A stretch of 64,000 bases of DNA, taken from NCBI GenBank assembly GCA_937902315.1, contig CALGUG010000033.1, positions 62,001 through 126,000 on the forward strand, given 5' to 3'. Position numbers and translations under genes: made by a program. Below, piece by piece: positions 17,228 to 25,494 of the stretch. The notes under the pieces were generated by a model. It had not been told where the DNA came from, made no database searches, and saw only the letters and a list, made by a program, of their open reading frames with translations. Position 1 is the stretch's first letter. Each line of letters opens with the position of its first letter. The DNA is from an uncultured Chloroflexales bacterium (GTDB taxonomy: Bacteria; Chloroflexota; Chloroflexia; Chloroflexales; Chloroflexaceae).

Positions 17228-18427
17228 ATGCGCAAGTCGTTCCTTGGAGCCTTACTTGCCGCGCTTCTGCTCCCAATCCTTGTTGCTTGTGGTGGCAGTA
17301 GCACTCCCGCTGCAGAGCCGACCTCTGCTCCTGTAGCGGCTGAGCCGACTGCTGCTCCTGCTGCTGAACCAACCGAAGCTCCCGCTGCTGAGCCGACCGA
17401 AGCTCCTGCCGCTGAGCCGACTGAGGAAGTCGCTGCTGAGCCGACCGAAGCTCCCGCTGCTGGCGGCGCTCCCACCGATGACTCCAACTGTGCTGATGAA
17501 GCCGTTCTCTGCGTAGGTCTCGTCACTGACGTAGGCCGCGTCGACGACAAGAGCTTCAACCAGTCGGCTTGGGAAGGCGTGAAGGCCGCTGAGGCTGAGC
17601 TGGGCGCGTATGTCGACTATATCGAGACCGCTGCTGCTCAAGACTACGCCAACAACATCATGCTCTTCGCTGAGAAGAACTACGACATTATCGTAACCGT
17701 TGGTTTCGCTCTGGCTGAGGCTACCGCCGAGGCTGGCGAAGAGTATCCCAACATCAAGTTCATCGGCGTTGACCAGTTCCACGATGGTTCGCAGGAAAAC
17801 GTCGTTGGCCTGATCTTCAACGAAGACCGCGCTGGCTACCTGGCTGGTGCATTGGCTGCTTCGATGAGCCAGAGCGGCACCATCGCTGCAGTTCTGGGTA
17901 CCGACCTGGTTCCGGCTGTTGTGGCCTTCAAGGAAGGCTACGAGAACGGTGCTAAGGCCATCAACCCCGACATCACCGTCATCTCGACCTACCACCCGGG
18001 CGGCTTCGCTAGCGGCTTCACCGATCCGGAGTGGGGTGCAACCACCGCTAAGCAGGCTATCGACCAGGGCGCTGATGTCGTCTTCGGTGCTGGTGGCAAC
18101 ACCGGTAACGGTGCTCTGATCGAAGTTGCTGGCAACGAAGGCAAGTACTGCATCGGCGTCGACAGCGACCAGTGGGAGACCGTTCCGGAAGCCCACAGCT
18201 GTCTGATCTCGAGCGCTATGAAGCTGATCACCCCCGGTGTAACCGAGCTGATCAAGGCTGCTAAGGATGGCAACTTCCCGTCGGGCGTCTACTACGGTGA
18301 CGTTGGTCTGGCTCCGTTCCACGACTTCGACAGCGTCATTCCGGCTGAGGTCAAGGCTAAGCTGGATGAGATCAACGCTGGTTTGGCCGATGGCAGCATC
18401 GACACTGGCTACGTGCCTGCTAACTAA
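17228..18427 (+). CDS. BMP-family ABC transporter substrate-binding lipoprotein
   Basis: A 399-residue solute-binding lipoprotein of the BmpA/PnrA family, which usually binds nucleosides. Residues 1-20 are a signal peptide ending in the lipobox LVAC, with lipidated Cys21. Residues 28-80 are a low-complexity AEPTEAPA linker. The binding domain starts near VLCVGLVTDVGRVDDKSFNQ, the family signature, and contains FIGVDQFH and GADVVFGAGGNTGNGAL. The ATG follows CAGGAGGA. Strong codon bias suggests high expression. It is the first gene of a four-gene importer, and the following hairpins probably raise its level relative to the permeases. Confidence 0.94.
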   Translation: MRKSFLGALLAALLLPILVACGGSSTPAAEPTSAPVAAEPTAAPAAEPTEAPAAEPTEAPAAEPTEEVAAEPTEAPAAGGAPTDDSNCADEAVLCVGLVTDVGRVDDKSFNQSAWEGVKAAEAELGAYVDYIETAAAQDYANNIMLFAEKNYDIIVTVGFALAEATAEAGEEYPNIKFIGVDQFHDGSQENVVGLIFNEDRAGYLAGALAASMSQSGTIAAVLGTDLVPAVVAFKEGYENGAKAINPDITVISTYHPGGFASGFTDPEWGATTAKQAIDQGADVVFGAGGNTGNGALIEVAGNEGKYCIGVDSDQWETVPEAHSCLISSAMKLITPGVTELIKAAKDGNFPSGVYYGDVGLAPFHDFDSVIPAEVKAKLDEINAGLADGSIDTGYVPAN

Positions 18428-18442
18428 TTAACAATACAAATG

Positions 18443-18524
18443 CAATGAAGAGCCATACTCTTCATTGTTAACAACCGACGTATGGTTTCAAAAGGCTGGG
18501 AGCGGTTGTGCCTCCAGCCTTTTG
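18443..18524 (+). terminator. Two tandem hairpins after the substrate-binding gene
   Basis: A perfect 10-bp stem CAATGAAGAG/CTCTTCATTG (18443-18452/18458-18467) is followed by an 11-bp stem CAAAAGGCTGG/CCAGCCTTTTG (18489-18499/18514-18524). Neither has a long T run. They probably act as partial terminators or as 3'-end stabilisers of the lipoprotein mRNA. Confidence 0.65.
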
Positions 18525-18597
18525 AATACCAAGCAATCTAGCGAGTCTCCCATCAAGCCAACCCAATCGTCTTGAGAACGAGATAGGAACCTCACGT

Positions 18598-19758
18598 ATG
18601 GAACGTGTTGAGGCACAAGCACCTAAACCACCAAACAAATCTAATTGGATTTCGTCGTATCTTTTTCCAGCCCTGTATGCAGCTATCGTCCCTGTTATGG
18701 CGGTTATTGTGGCGCTGATCATCGGTGCCATTATCATCGCGCTCTCAGGTTCGAACCCGTTAGTAGCTTATAAAGAGCTGCTGATCGGTGCTGTCGGCTC
18801 ACCGCGCGCTATCCAGCGCACATTGGAACGTGCAACGCCGCTGATCTTCGGTGGTCTTGCCCTAACACTGGCTTTTAAAGCTGGTCTCTTCAATATCGGT
18901 GCTCAAGGCCAATTGATCTTGGGCGCGATTCTCGCCGGTTGGATCGGTTACATCTTCACCGATCTGCCAGCCATCGTTCACATTCCGCTCGCCCTCGCAA
19001 TCGGTGCCTTGGTTGGCGCACTCTATGGCGCGATCCCCGGCTTTTTAAAGGCATATTCGGGCGCTCACGAAGTGATCGTGACGATTATGCTTAACTACAT
19101 CGCCGGAAACCTTACCGATTACCTTTCGAATGGCCCTTGGAAAGATCGTGCTCGTGGCAACGTCGTCGCTCGCACGCCTAAAATCGCAGAATCAGCAGAG
19201 ATTCCCTCGTTGGGCGATATTCTTCCTTTTGACATTAGCATTCTCAACAATATTCCGCTGGGAGCAGTTCTCGCTGGCCTGGTCGCGATCTTCGTCTGGT
19301 GGCTGATCAACAAATCAACGCTTGGTTTTGAAATGCGCACTGTTGGCGAAAACCCCCATGCTGCTCAATACGCTGGCATCTCGGTCAAGCGCATCACGAT
19401 TATTGCGATGCTTTTGAGCGGTCTGCTAGCAGGCTTGGGTGGAGCCGTCGAAACGCTGGGCGTCAATGGCCGCTTCGAGCCGGGAACCAACGCCGGTTTG
19501 GGCTTCAACGCCATTACGATCGCGCTCTTGGCACGTGTTCACCCGATCGGCGTTATCCCTGCTGCTCTCTTGATCGGTATGATGCAAGCCGGTGGCGCCT
19601 TGATGCAATTTAATGCCAAAGTTGCGATCGAAATTATTGATATCGTTCAAGCCCTGATTCTCTTCTTTGTCGCCGCCGATATTCTGATTCGCAAGATGCT
19701 GCGCATGCGCAAGTCAGAAGGTGGTCTCAACTTGAGTGGCGGTTGGGGTGGATCATGA
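18598..19758 (+). CDS. ABC transporter permease 1 (nucleoside/BMP type)
   Basis: A 386-residue inner-membrane permease of the BPD_transp_2 family, the larger of the two permeases usual in BmpA-type importers (compare YufP/NupB). About ten hydrophobic segments are visible. The family signature SGAHEVIVTIMLNYIAGNL lies near residue 160, and a conserved ExR...GENPHAAQYAGI stretch, which probably contacts the ATPase, follows at about 245. The N-terminal 20 residues are polar and cytoplasmic. It is followed by the second permease within 90 bp. Confidence 0.92.
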   Translation: MERVEAQAPKPPNKSNWISSYLFPALYAAIVPVMAVIVALIIGAIIIALSGSNPLVAYKELLIGAVGSPRAIQRTLERATPLIFGGLALTLAFKAGLFNIGAQGQLILGAILAGWIGYIFTDLPAIVHIPLALAIGALVGALYGAIPGFLKAYSGAHEVIVTIMLNYIAGNLTDYLSNGPWKDRARGNVVARTPKIAESAEIPSLGDILPFDISILNNIPLGAVLAGLVAIFVWWLINKSTLGFEMRTVGENPHAAQYAGISVKRITIIAMLLSGLLAGLGGAVETLGVNGRFEPGTNAGLGFNAITIALLARVHPIGVIPAALLIGMMQAGGALMQFNAKVAIEIIDIVQALILFFVAADILIRKMLRMRKSEGGLNLSGGWGGS

Positions 19759-19845
19759 TGGGCCTACAGTCTCAGCTTACTAATCGCAATACCAACAGAA
19801 CAACCCGCTTGCTGAGCGTGCAAGCCATTGCCCGAGGAGCGTGTG

Positions 19846-20886
19846 ATGCAGGCAATAAATAGTAATACGCAGGCCCGCAGCGTCAACCTTCCTTGGCGCC
19901 TGATCGTTGGGCTTGGCGTTATTCTTCTTTTGATTATTATTTCGTATATTCGCAGCCCTCAAATCACAACTGCGGTATTAAGCTCAACCTTACGTCAGTC
20001 TACCCCGATCATTCTTGGCGCACTTGCCGGTATCTTCTGCGAGCGCTCGGGTGTGGTCAACATCGGCATCGAAGGTATGATGTTGATGTCGGCCTACATG
20101 GGTTTTATGTTCAACGTCTGGACCGGAAACCTGCTCCTAGCGATCGTGGGCACCCTCTTGGTCGGCGCTCTGATCGGTGCCTTCCATGCACTGATGTCGA
20201 TCACTCTGAAAGTTGATCAAGTCATCGGCGGTACAGTTATCAATATTCTTGCTACTGGCCTGACCGGTTACTTCTATCAACAAGGTCTCACCACCTCGGG
20301 CAAGCTACAAACGATCACCATTCCGGTGCTCTCTGATCTGCCCATCGTTGGCCCGGTACTCTTCACCAACCCACCGATCACCTATGCGGCGATCTTTTTG
20401 GTGGTGATCGTACACCTAGTGCTGTTTAAAACGCGCTGGGGTCTACGAACGCGCGCAGTCGGTGAACACCCCGCCGCCGCCGACACGGTTGGTATCAGAG
20501 TCAACTTTGTGCGCTACGTCAACGTCATCATCGGTGGTATGTTCGCCGCCTTAGCGGGCGCCTTCCTAACCCTCGAGGCGGTCGGTACCTTCGAGCGCGG
20601 CATGACCAACGGTCGCGGCTTCGTATCGTTGGCGGTGATGATCTTTGGCAAGTGGACGCCCTTTGGTTCGTGGGGTGGCGCGCTGCTGTTTGGTTTCGCC
20701 AACGGCGTGCAAACCCAGATCCAATTCCTACAAAGCCAGTTGCCTTCCTGGTTGGCTTGGCTCGGACAGATCCCCAACCAGTTTATCGGTATGCTCCCCT
20801 ACCTCTTAACCATTATCGTGTTGGCTGGCTTCGTAGGTCGCTCTCGCGGCCCAGCAGCAAGCGGCAAGGTCTACAGCAAGGAGTAA
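19846..20886 (+). CDS. ABC transporter permease 2 (nucleoside/BMP type)
   Basis: A 346-residue permease, partner of permease 1. About nine hydrophobic segments and the motifs CERSGVVNIGIEGMML and LRTRAVGEHPAAADTVGI are typical of the BPD_transp_2 family (compare YufQ/NupC). The start chosen is the ATG at 19846, preceded by GAGGAG with 6 bp spacing; an in-frame TTG at 19828 is less likely. Its final codons AAGGAG double as the ribosome-binding site of the ATPase gene, which starts 3 bp after the stop, so expression of the two is coupled. Confidence 0.92.
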   Translation: MQAINSNTQARSVNLPWRLIVGLGVILLLIIISYIRSPQITTAVLSSTLRQSTPIILGALAGIFCERSGVVNIGIEGMMLMSAYMGFMFNVWTGNLLLAIVGTLLVGALIGAFHALMSITLKVDQVIGGTVINILATGLTGYFYQQGLTTSGKLQTITIPVLSDLPIVGPVLFTNPPITYAAIFLVVIVHLVLFKTRWGLRTRAVGEHPAAADTVGIRVNFVRYVNVIIGGMFAALAGAFLTLEAVGTFERGMTNGRGFVSLAVMIFGKWTPFGSWGGALLFGFANGVQTQIQFLQSQLPSWLAWLGQIPNQFIGMLPYLLTIIVLAGFVGRSRGPAASGKVYSKE

Positions 20887-20889
20887 GGC

Positions 20890-22443
20890 GTGACAGCGAG
20901 TATCAGCGAAAGCCCCATTGTTTTGGAGGCGCGCAACGTTACCAAAACTTTCCCCGGCGTGATCGCCAACCAAGATGTCAACCTTACGTTGCGTCGTGGT
21001 GAGATTCTCACCCTCTTGGGGGAAAACGGCGCTGGCAAAACCACGCTGATGAATATTCTCTACGGCTTGTATCACCAAGATTCCGGCGAGATTCTGGTGC
21101 GTGGTGAAGTCGTGCGCATCACTGGGCCCGCCGACTCGATTCGACGCGGTATCGGCATGGTACACCAGCACTTCATGCTTGTGCCCGTCTTTACCGTAGC
21201 CGAAAACATCATTCTTGGTTCCGAGACCACCAAAGGGCTCATGCTCGACCTCGACAGCGCCCGCCAAGAGATCCGCAACCTCTCGCATCAGTACGGCCTC
21301 GATGTCGACCCTGATGCTTTGGTAGAAGATCTTTCGGTCGGCCAGCAGCAGCGCGTCGAAATCATCAAGGCGCTCTATCGCAAAGCCGATATCCTGATTC
21401 TCGACGAGCCGACCGCAGTGCTCACCCCGCAAGAGGCCGAAGATCTCTTCAAAGTCATTCGCACCCTCACCAAAGAGGGCGTGTCGGTGATCTTTATTTC
21501 GCACAAACTCAAAGAGGTTTTGGCGATCTCCGACCGCATTATGGTGTTGCGACGCGGCCGAGTCGTGGGCGAAGCAGACCCCAAAACCGCCACCGAACGC
21601 AGTCTGGCCGAGCTCATGGTCGGACGCGATGTCGTCTTGGAGGTCGAGAAAGGGCCTGCCAACCCCAAAGAGGTTGTCATCAGCGTCAAAAATCTGGTCG
21701 TACACGACGACCGCGATCAAGTTGCCGTCGACAATGTCTCGTTCGAGATTCGCGCTGGCGAGGTATTGGGCATCGCAGGTGTGCAAGGCAACGGTCAGAC
21801 CGAGCTAGTCGAAGCGCTAACCGGTCTACGCCCAACCAAAGGCGGCCAAGTAAACATCGCAGGCCAAGACCTAACCGGTGCCAAGCCGCGCCAGATCTTC
21901 GAGGCCGGGGTTGGGCACGTGCCCGAAGACCGCCAAGAAGATGGCTTGGTGATGAGCTATTCGATCGCCGACAACATGGTGCTCAACACCTACTACCGCA
22001 AGCCATTCGCCAAGCGCGGTGTACTCAACGAGCAGGCTGTGCGCGAGCAAGCTACCCGTCTCGTGAAAGAGTTCGACGTGCGCACGCCGAGCCCGTTCGT
22101 GCCGGTCTCGACCCTCTCGGGCGGTAACAAGCAGAAGGTCATCATCGCGCGCGAGCTATCGCGCCCGCTCAAGCTCTTGATCGCATCGCAGCCGACCCGT
22201 GGCGTCGACGTTGGCTCGATCGAATTCATTCACAAGAGCATCATCGCCCAGCGCGATCAAGGCGTCGCGGTAATGGTGGTGTCGGCTGAGCTCGACGAAG
22301 TGATGGCGCTCTCGGACCGCATCGCCGTGATGTACAAGGGTAAAATCGTGGCTGTAGTGCCAGCCGCCGAAGCGACCCGCGAACGGCTCGGTCTCTTGAT
22401 GGCGGGCATCACCCACGAAGAGCCTCAGCCTGTTGCATCGTAA
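20890..22443 (+). CDS. ABC transporter ATPase, duplicated nucleotide-binding domains
   Basis: A 517-residue ATPase with two fused nucleotide-binding domains, as in RbsA and NupA/YufO, energising the two permeases. Domain 1 has Walker A GENGAGKTT, signature LSVGQQQR and Walker B LILDEPTAVLTPQE. Domain 2 is degenerate in the way usual for the family: GVQGNGQTE in place of Walker A, an intact LSGGNKQK signature, and LLIASQPTRGVDVGS in place of Walker B. Translation starts at GTG, preceded by AAGGAG overlapping the end of permease 2. The operon then runs into a repeat cluster. Confidence 0.94.
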   Translation: MTASISESPIVLEARNVTKTFPGVIANQDVNLTLRRGEILTLLGENGAGKTTLMNILYGLYHQDSGEILVRGEVVRITGPADSIRRGIGMVHQHFMLVPVFTVAENIILGSETTKGLMLDLDSARQEIRNLSHQYGLDVDPDALVEDLSVGQQQRVEIIKALYRKADILILDEPTAVLTPQEAEDLFKVIRTLTKEGVSVIFISHKLKEVLAISDRIMVLRRGRVVGEADPKTATERSLAELMVGRDVVLEVEKGPANPKEVVISVKNLVVHDDRDQVAVDNVSFEIRAGEVLGIAGVQGNGQTELVEALTGLRPTKGGQVNIAGQDLTGAKPRQIFEAGVGHVPEDRQEDGLVMSYSIADNMVLNTYYRKPFAKRGVLNEQAVREQATRLVKEFDVRTPSPFVPVSTLSGGNKQKVIIARELSRPLKLLIASQPTRGVDVGSIEFIHKSIIAQRDQGVAVMVVSAELDEVMALSDRIAVMYKGKIVAVVPAAEATRERLGLLMAGITHEEPQPVAS

Positions 22444-22664
22444 AGAACGCACAAGCATAGGTTGAGAGAGACACCCCGCTCGACTGTCTCTCTCAACCCA
22501 AAAGAAAATCGATTCCATCGAAAATCCCAAACAAAAAGGTCGTACGAAATCTATTTATATTTTCGATTTCGGAACACCGCTCCAATCCCAAACAGACTCT
22601 ACGAGAGCTTTGGTGCCAAGCGCCAAAGCTCTCTTCATACAAACAAGCGTTTCCCCTGCCAAAA

Positions 22665-22760
22665 CTGCATCTCGCAACGCTGGCGGCGAAGTCTCGCCCT
22701 GCCATTCGTTCCTCACCGCGTCCGCCTACGGCTATCAAATCGCCTTCCCAAGCCAAGCGG
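22665..22760 (+). repeat. Fold-back module, forward copy
   Basis: The core GCGTCCGCCTACGGCTATCA lies at 22718-22739, preceded by GCTGGCGGCGAAGTCTCGCCCTGCC at 22679-22703. An inverted partner is at 23841-23859. Confidence 0.7.
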
Positions 22761-22889
22761 CTCGCATCTTCCCGCTGCTTTACAGTGGGCAGCACTGAAA
22801 GCGCTGTTTTCGTTGCTTTCGCAGAAACCTTCCTGGTACAAGCACCAAGAAGGTTGAAACGTTGCGTTTCGCTGCCAGAGTCCTCTAAA

Positions 22890-22920
22890 AACCTTCCAGC
22901 CGCGAAGCTGCTGGAAGGTT
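22890..22920. terminator. Perfect hairpin upstream of a miniature element
   Basis: An 11-bp perfect stem AACCTTCCAGC/GCTGGAAGGTT with a 9-nt loop. It may serve the ABC operon, although it is about 450 bp past the last stop. Confidence 0.4.
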
Positions 22921-22941
22921 CGTGCTCAGGATGCCAGTCTC

Positions 22942-23064
22942 ATACCAAATCCGGTTGATTAGGTTCTCTTTGGTCTTCGGTAGAGCGGAACGCGACTCTT
23001 TGCTTTTCCCAGCTTTTCGTTTTTCTGAGCGAAGAGCATGCACGTCTTTAAACGGATTTGGTAT
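22942..23064 (+). repeat. Intact ATACCAAATCCG miniature element
   Basis: This 123-bp copy begins ATACCAAATCCGGTTGATTA and ends TTTAAACGGATTTGGTAT. The outer 12 bp are perfect inverted repeats. The inside has no coding capacity. The same layout recurs at 29581, 31165 and 60405. Confidence 0.85.
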
Positions 23065-23100
23065 AAAATAGTGAGAATAGGCATTTCCAAAGCTATACAA

Positions 23101-23131
23101 AACGGCTGGTGCGCTTAGCACACCAGCCGTT
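23101..23131 (-). terminator. Terminator of the 36-residue membrane peptide gene
   Basis: An 11-bp perfect stem AACGGCTGGTG/CACCAGCCGTT lies 25 bp downstream of the stop on the minus strand and is followed by TTTTG. Confidence 0.75.
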
Positions 23132-23156
23132 TCAATTTGCTCAAAGGTCGCTTAGC

Positions 23157-23267
23157 CTAGAAGGGAGCGACACCTTTCAACAACATCACAATATAGGTGA
23201 AGGAAGCACCAGCACCGAGCAAGGTGATAATGCCCATACCGATCAGCAACAGTCGCTCGTGTTTCAT
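23157..23267 (-). CDS. 36-residue single-span membrane peptide
   Basis: A very short gene whose family I do not recognise. The peptide begins MKHERLLLIGMGIITLLGAG, continues with ASFTYIVMLLKGVAPF and stops. It has a charged start and one or two hydrophobic stretches, so a membrane peptide is likely. Support for a real gene is unusually complete for its size: GAGGAG seven bases before the ATG, a TATAAT -10 box on the same strand at 23326-23331, and a terminator hairpin 25 bp after the stop. It resembles the small accessory subunits found in membrane enzyme complexes, but nothing nearby identifies a partner. It lies between inverted fold-back repeats. Confidence 0.7.
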   Translation of the reverse strand: MKHERLLLIGMGIITLLGAGASFTYIVMLLKGVAPF

Positions 23268-23369
23268 TGTCAGCTCCTCGATATATGGTAATAACAGCAC
23301 ACTTCTTAATAGCACAGTTGCAGGTATTATACCGCAAGAATGCTCTAATCTTCGCCATTTGAGGCAAGC

Positions 23370-23915
23370 AACAACCTCTATCTTTTGTTGTGCGATATTG
23401 GGCTCGGCAGGGCGAAATATCACACAGCGCTTTCCCAAGTTTTTGTCCTCCCGCGTTACGAGCATGCACGTTTTTAAGCGGATTCGCGATCAAACCGAGG
23501 AAGTGGATGTGGAATCGTTCAGGCTTCTGAAGCGTTTTGTGTCTAGTACGAGTACGCTCCCTTCTCCCGCAAGGCTATGCATTAGCCAAAAGTCGTGTCG
23601 GCAGCAAAAGACGATCGTTCGCATAGCATCGCGGGATTCTCCTTGAGAGCACAGAACGCAGAGAGCTTGTATGCGATTTCGCGTAGCGAAATCGCATACA
23701 ACATCACCATTCACCCCCTCGCCCGCAGTGCGGGAGAGGGGGCCGGGGGGTGAGGGCAGATAACGCTGATCGTATGTCGATTTGTGGCTAATGTACAGAT
23801 GCGGGAGAAGGGCTGGGGATGAGGGCAGGCTAGCCGCTCTGGTAGCCGAAGGCGGACGCGCTGAGGAACGAATGGGAGCTAGAGACCTAGCCGCTAGAGC
23901 GCTAAAGCGATCAAA
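23370..23915. repeat. Repeat cluster: element fragment, 330-bp composite, inverted fold-back module
   Basis: 23370-23495 is a decayed miniature element (TTTTGTTGTGCGATATT, CGAAATATCACACA, then CATGCACGTTTTTAAGCGGATT). 23556-23880 is the second copy of the composite repeat seen at 414-740, including a 16-bp hairpin near 23669-23703 and the REP-like CTCGCCCGCAGTGCGGGAG. The inverted fold-back core GGTAGCCGAAGGCGGACGC is at 23841-23859. From 23915 to 24200 the DNA is AT-rich with no feature I can name. Confidence 0.75.
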
Positions 23916-24201
23916 CAGCACCGTGCTCTAAGGCTATGGAAGGTTCAAAGCAAACGTTAGCCGCAACTCACAAGCATCAAATAGTTGGACAAAAAAACGC
24001 TCTTTGATAGCTATCTCTTCTTTTTTGGAATATTTCGAACGCTTATCTATATCTTTTGGCAGTTTAACTCATTCACATAAAGCAACCCTAACAAGCTCTT
24101 TTTAGCATTACAAAGCCATGCTATTCGTATTTGCCAAAGCAAATCATCGATTTATGCATAAAAACGGTTTTTTCTACAAGAAAGCAGAGGTTTTTTCTCA
24201 T

Positions 24202-24210
24202 GGTAGAATG
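24202..24210 (+). promoter_or_regulatory. Extended -10 promoter of the galactonate dehydratase gene
   Basis: TGGTAGAAT is an extended -10 element about 40 bp before the start codon at 24249. No clear -35 was found. Confidence 0.4.
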
Positions 24211-24248
24211 TCGCCACGCATACTCCTAGCGAGATAATGAGGTCTCGT

Positions 24249-25397
24249 ATGCAAATTCGATCGATTGAACTATTCAAAGTTCCACCCCGTTGGCTTTTCG
24301 TAAAAATCACCACAAATGATGGAATCGAAGGTTGGGGCGAGCCGGTAGTTGAAGGACGAGCCGATACCGTTCGGGCCGCTGTTGAGGAACTAAGTGAATA
24401 CCTGATCGGCCAGAACTCAAACAATATTGAGGACCTCTGGCAAGTGCTCTACCGCGGTGGTTTCTATCGTGGTGGGCCGATCCTGATGAGCGCGATCTCG
24501 GGAATCGAACAGGCACTTTGGGACATCAAGGGCAAACGTTATGGCCTGCCCGTCTATGAACTACTGGGCGGCGCCGTGCGCGATAAAATGCGCGTCTACG
24601 CGTGGATCGGTGGCGACCGACCCGACGAGGTAGCCGAGGCAGCTAAGGCTCAGATCGCAGCAGGCTATACCGCCATCAAGATGAACGCCACCGCCGCCAT
24701 GGAGTGGATCGACTCGTACCGCAAGGTGCAAGAGGTGGCCGACCGCTTGGCTGCTCTGCGCGATGCGGTTGGTTTCTCGCTCGATGTGGGTATCGACTTC
24801 CATGGTCGTGTTCACAAAGCCATGGCCAAGGTATTGGTTCAGGCCCTCGAACCATACCGCCCGCTCTTCTACGAAGAACCCGTTCTGCCAGAAAACAACG
24901 AAGCGCTGCTTGAGATCGCCCGTCACACCACGGTGCCGATCGCAACCGGCGAGCGTATGTTTACCCGCTGGGCCTTTAAATCGGTGCTAGCATCTGGCGG
25001 TGTCGATATTGTGCAGCCAGACCTCAGCCACACTGGTGGTATCTGGGAAGGGCGTAAGATCGCAGCCATGGCGGAAGCCTATGATGTGGCGGTTGCGCCA
25101 CACTGTCCGCTCGGCCCGATCACGCTGGCAGCTTCGCTCCAGCTCGATTTCTGCACGCCCAATGCCTTTATCCAAGAACAGAGTCTCGGCATTCACTACA
25201 ACCAAGGCTCTGATATTCTCGACTATCTCGCAGATCCCAGCATCTTCGCCTATCAAAATGGCTATGTCCCGTTGCTGAAAGGCCCGGGCCTAGGCATTAC
25301 CATTAACGAAGAAAAGGTTCGAGAGATGGCCAAAGTCGGCCACAATTGGCGCAACCCGATTTGGCGCAATGCCGATGGGTCTGTCACAGAGTGGTAA
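24249..25397 (+). CDS. dgoD: D-galactonate dehydratase
   Basis: A 382-residue enolase-superfamily enzyme (mandelate racemase subgroup) that dehydrates D-galactonate to 2-keto-3-deoxygalactonate. It follows the E. coli DgoD sequence, as I know it, closely along its whole length: LPPRW-like VPPRWLFVKI, GWGEPVVEGRADTVRAAV, FYRGGPILMSAISGIEQALWDIKGK, GLDFHGR-like GIDFHGRVHKAMAKVL, LEPYRPLFYEEPV, ATGERMFTRWAFK, APHCPLGPI, and the ending WRNPIWRNADGSVTEW. The ATG at 24249 matches the usual family start and has GAGG before it; an ATG 12 bp upstream is possible. It is co-directional with the GH4 gene 97 bp downstream. The rest of the De Ley-Doudoroff pathway is not in the window. Confidence 0.93.
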   Translation: MQIRSIELFKVPPRWLFVKITTNDGIEGWGEPVVEGRADTVRAAVEELSEYLIGQNSNNIEDLWQVLYRGGFYRGGPILMSAISGIEQALWDIKGKRYGLPVYELLGGAVRDKMRVYAWIGGDRPDEVAEAAKAQIAAGYTAIKMNATAAMEWIDSYRKVQEVADRLAALRDAVGFSLDVGIDFHGRVHKAMAKVLVQALEPYRPLFYEEPVLPENNEALLEIARHTTVPIATGERMFTRWAFKSVLASGGVDIVQPDLSHTGGIWEGRKIAAMAEAYDVAVAPHCPLGPITLAASLQLDFCTPNAFIQEQSLGIHYNQGSDILDYLADPSIFAYQNGYVPLLKGPGLGITINEEKVREMAKVGHNWRNPIWRNADGSVTEW

Positions 25398-25494
25398 CTG
25401 GTTCTCTCCAAGTGGAACTGCGTAGTTCCACACTTGTTCGTGTTTATCATTTCTATCAATCCAAAATCTACCCAGCAGGGTAGGGGGTTCAACA

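Noticed and set aside
17252..18322. Minus-strand frame of 356 codons opposite the BMP gene
   Set aside because: It is an antisense shadow of a codon-biased gene; the plus strand has signal peptide, lipobox, ribosome-binding site and family motifs.
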